A DNA stretch of 64,000 bases from Deltaproteobacteria bacterium (GTDB lineage: Bacteria > Desulfobacterota > Syntrophobacteria > Syntrophobacterales > Syntrophobacteraceae). The translations under genes were made by a program, and so were the position numbers. The notes below the pieces were generated by a model. The model was not told the DNA's origin and did no database searches. It was given only the letters and a program-made list of their open reading frames with translations. The DNA lies in NCBI GenBank assembly GCA_021780695.1, contig JAJXYD010000023.1:41825-105824 (forward strand). The letters run 5' to 3'. Shown here piece by piece: positions 62,398-64,000 of the stretch (the stretch's first letter is position 1; every line of letters begins with the position of its first letter).

Positions 62398-63013
62398 GGG
62401 CAGATATTTTGGCTTGAGATCCGCGGTGACTAAAGGTCTAAAGCGATAGCTCAGTTTACGCCCTTTGCAATAAGCCTCTGGAATCTCAATTTTCGACCGG
62501 TTCGTTTACCTTTAATTACAATTTGGGAATATGAAGTCATGAACGGCATCGATCGGGGCAACTGGTTTAAGGCTCTAACCATTTGGGATAACAATCAATA
62601 ACGATGCCACGGCAAAGAAGGGGCAGGACCAGAATACCCGCAGGGCGGTAGGAGCTTTATAATGCCCCAGGTTATGAAGGCGTGGGAGATAAAAGAAGGT
62701 TCTTCAGGCAACCCCGGGAGATGCCGGGAGGGTAAGATTCCCCCGGCCCGCTCACCTCTCCAATTACCCTTACCGTTGTCGTGAACAGGGATCGGAATTT
62801 GGTGGAGAGCATAAAAAAGGATGCTAAAACAGGAGTTTAGCCGATAGGCCCGAAAAATACCAATTTTATCCGTAAAATCAGCCCCTTGAACGCTATTTAG
62901 GTGTAAGACCCTGTGGAATGTCGCTATTTCAACCACTATAATACATCAATAAATCATATAATTAGTTCACTTTTGAATTGACATGAGTAAGACCCTGTTA
63001 TATCTCCAAGGAT

Positions 63014-63880
63014 ATGGCGCACCTTCACAAGAAGATGAAAAATGGCAAGCCCTATTATTACGTCCGGGAAATTGCCAGGGTTGACGGCAAGCCCAAGGTG
63101 ATCAAGCAGGTCTATCTGGGTCCGCCGGAACGTCTCATTGCGCTGATCAAGGGGGACAAGGACAAGTGTTCTCGTATTTCAGTCCAGGAATTCGGGGCGC
63201 TTTGGCTCGCTCACCAGATCGAAGCGAGAATCGATCTGATCTCCATCATTAACTCCGTAGCGCCCAAAAAAGCTCGTGAGATCGGGCCATCCACAGGCGA
63301 GTATTTCATTTATGCTGTTTTCAACCACATGATCGATGCCTGCTCCAAGCAAAGTCTGTCCGATTGGTATAAAGGAACCGCCGTCCAGTACATCCGCCCG
63401 GTCGACATCGACTCACTCACTTCAGAGCGTTACTGGAAAAAATGGGATCGGGTGTCATGCGAGGCAATCGAGGAGATCGCAAGCAAGTTCTTTAAAAAAG
63501 TCTCCGAGGTCGAGAGTCCCAAGTCCGATTGCTTCCTTTTTGACACGACCAACTACTACACTTACATGGCAGGCCAGACTCCCTCGGAACTCGCCAAACG
63601 AGGCAAAAACAAGGAGGGCAAGTTCTGGTTGCGACAAATAGGGGTCGCTCTTCTGGTCGCCCGCGACACTCAACTCCCTTTTTTTTACAGGGAATATGAG
63701 GGAAATCGCCATGACTCCAAGGAATTCCAAGAGATCATCGAGCCGATAGTATCCGCCATGAGACAGCCGTCGGGCGGTGCGGAAAGGGAACTCACCATCG
63801 TGTTCGACAAGGGCATGAACTCGGAGGACAATATCGCCATCATTGACACCGTGCCCCGCGTTCACTTCATCACCTGTTAG
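63014..63880 (+). pseudogene. IS1634-family transposase, truncated at the C terminus
   Basis: 288 residues of an enzyme normally about 550-600 long. Typical features are the N-terminal KNGKPYYYVREIARVDGKPK, the first catalytic Asp in FLFDTTNYYTYMAG and the second in VFDKGMNSEDNIA. The frame is cut at VHFITC, before the third catalytic Glu, by TAG at 63878. The sequence beyond changes character and looks like the end of another IS, so the gene was probably disrupted by insertion. Confidence 0.85.
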
Positions 63881-64000
63881 CGGCGGCGTGAAAATGCAGG
63901 GAAAATGCCGGTTTGAAAATGTATTTTAATCGAGCCGCCGGCCCGAACATTTTGACACCGGCGGCGGTCTGAGTACCATCAGGATTCAATCTCGTCCTTC
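63875..64000 (+). mobile_element. Left end of a second insertion sequence (IS21-like terminus?)
   Basis: Starts TGTTAGCGGCGGCG and carries three GAAAATG copies (63890-63896, 63901-63907, 63915-63921) plus an inverted CATTTTG near 63949. Multiple short terminal repeats after a TG dinucleotide are the style of IS21-family ends. The element continues off the window, so the family is inferred, not proved. Confidence 0.5.

Larger units (their letters stand above)
62207..63013. other. 807-base region: riboswitch leader, promoter and IS flank
   Basis: Holds the c-di-GMP riboswitch and sigma-54 promoter of the secreted repeat protein (minus strand) in 62207-62400. From about 62500 to 62936 no gene is convincing; a 113-codon minus frame at 62595-62936 looks spurious. 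AAGACCCTGT occurs near 62908 and again near 62991, just before the transposase gene. Confidence 0.5.

Noticed and set aside
62595..62936. 113-codon minus-strand frame
   Set aside because: Composition is proline- and tryptophan-rich without domain-like order; likely random open frame near the insertion sequence.

Overview
The window looks like part of a chromosome from an anaerobic, Gram-negative, deltaproteobacterium-like organism (Desulfobacterota; a sulfate reducer or syntroph is my best guess, not proven). The main reasons are an iron-sulfur/flavin oxidoreductase set of the FlxABCD-HdrABC type at the left edge, an IS1634-family transposase, and a large exopolysaccharide locus with PrsR/PrsT-type regulators of the kind associated with PEP-CTERM/exosortase systems. 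No rRNA, tRNA or CRISPR array was recognised.

Layout. 1-3.1 kb: the 3' part of an electron-transfer operon (MvhD/FlxD tail, two 4Fe-4S proteins, a flavin/NAD(P)H protein). 3.2-8.1 kb: housekeeping and signalling genes (receiver-HDOD protein, D-aminoacyl-tRNA deacylase, an HD phosphohydrolase, 4-alpha-glucanotransferase). 8.3-11.9 kb: a secreted papain-type protease divergent from a secreted cystatin, then a small secreted protein. 12-13.8 kb: two response regulators with altered receiver residues. 13.9-18.3 kb: a sigma-54 activator (PrsR-like) and a giant TPR lipoprotein (PrsT-like).

18.5-56.6 kb: a polysaccharide factory, almost entirely on the minus strand. It holds dTDP-glucose genes rfbB/rfbA, cysC, a Wzx-type flippase, an O-antigen ligase/polymerase, several glycosyltransferases, three FemAB/GNAT-like proteins, a beta-helix lyase-like protein, a six-hairpin glycosidase-like protein, aminotransferase and oxidoreductase sugar-tailoring genes, a sugar-phosphate transferase fused to a degenerate GGDEF domain, and a split Wzc (BY-kinase-like ATPase plus Wzz/GumC protein). 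Embedded at 36-47.8 kb is a tightly overlapping module of two acyl carrier proteins, an FkbH-like HAD protein, an AMP-dependent acyl ligase, an asparagine synthetase, an NAD-synthetase-like amidoligase, a GNAT and a left-handed beta-helix acyltransferase. This suggests that the polymer is amidated and acylated through ACP-bound acyl groups.

56.8-62.2 kb: a nuclease-like protein lacking key residues, a three-gene cassette (nucleotidyltransferase, CDP-alcohol phosphatidyltransferase, TIM-barrel isomerase), and a large secreted repeat protein preceded by a near-consensus sigma-54 promoter and a c-di-GMP-I (GEMM) riboswitch. 63-64 kb: an IS1634-family transposase gene cut short, apparently by another insertion sequence.

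The regulatory picture that ties this together is inferred. The PrsR-like activator, sigma-54 promoter matches before the lyase-like gene and the secreted repeat protein (and a weaker one before the BY-kinase-like gene), the degenerate GGDEF domain and the c-di-GMP riboswitch all point to a coordinated switch for matrix production. No exosortase gene and no PEP-CTERM tail was found in the window.
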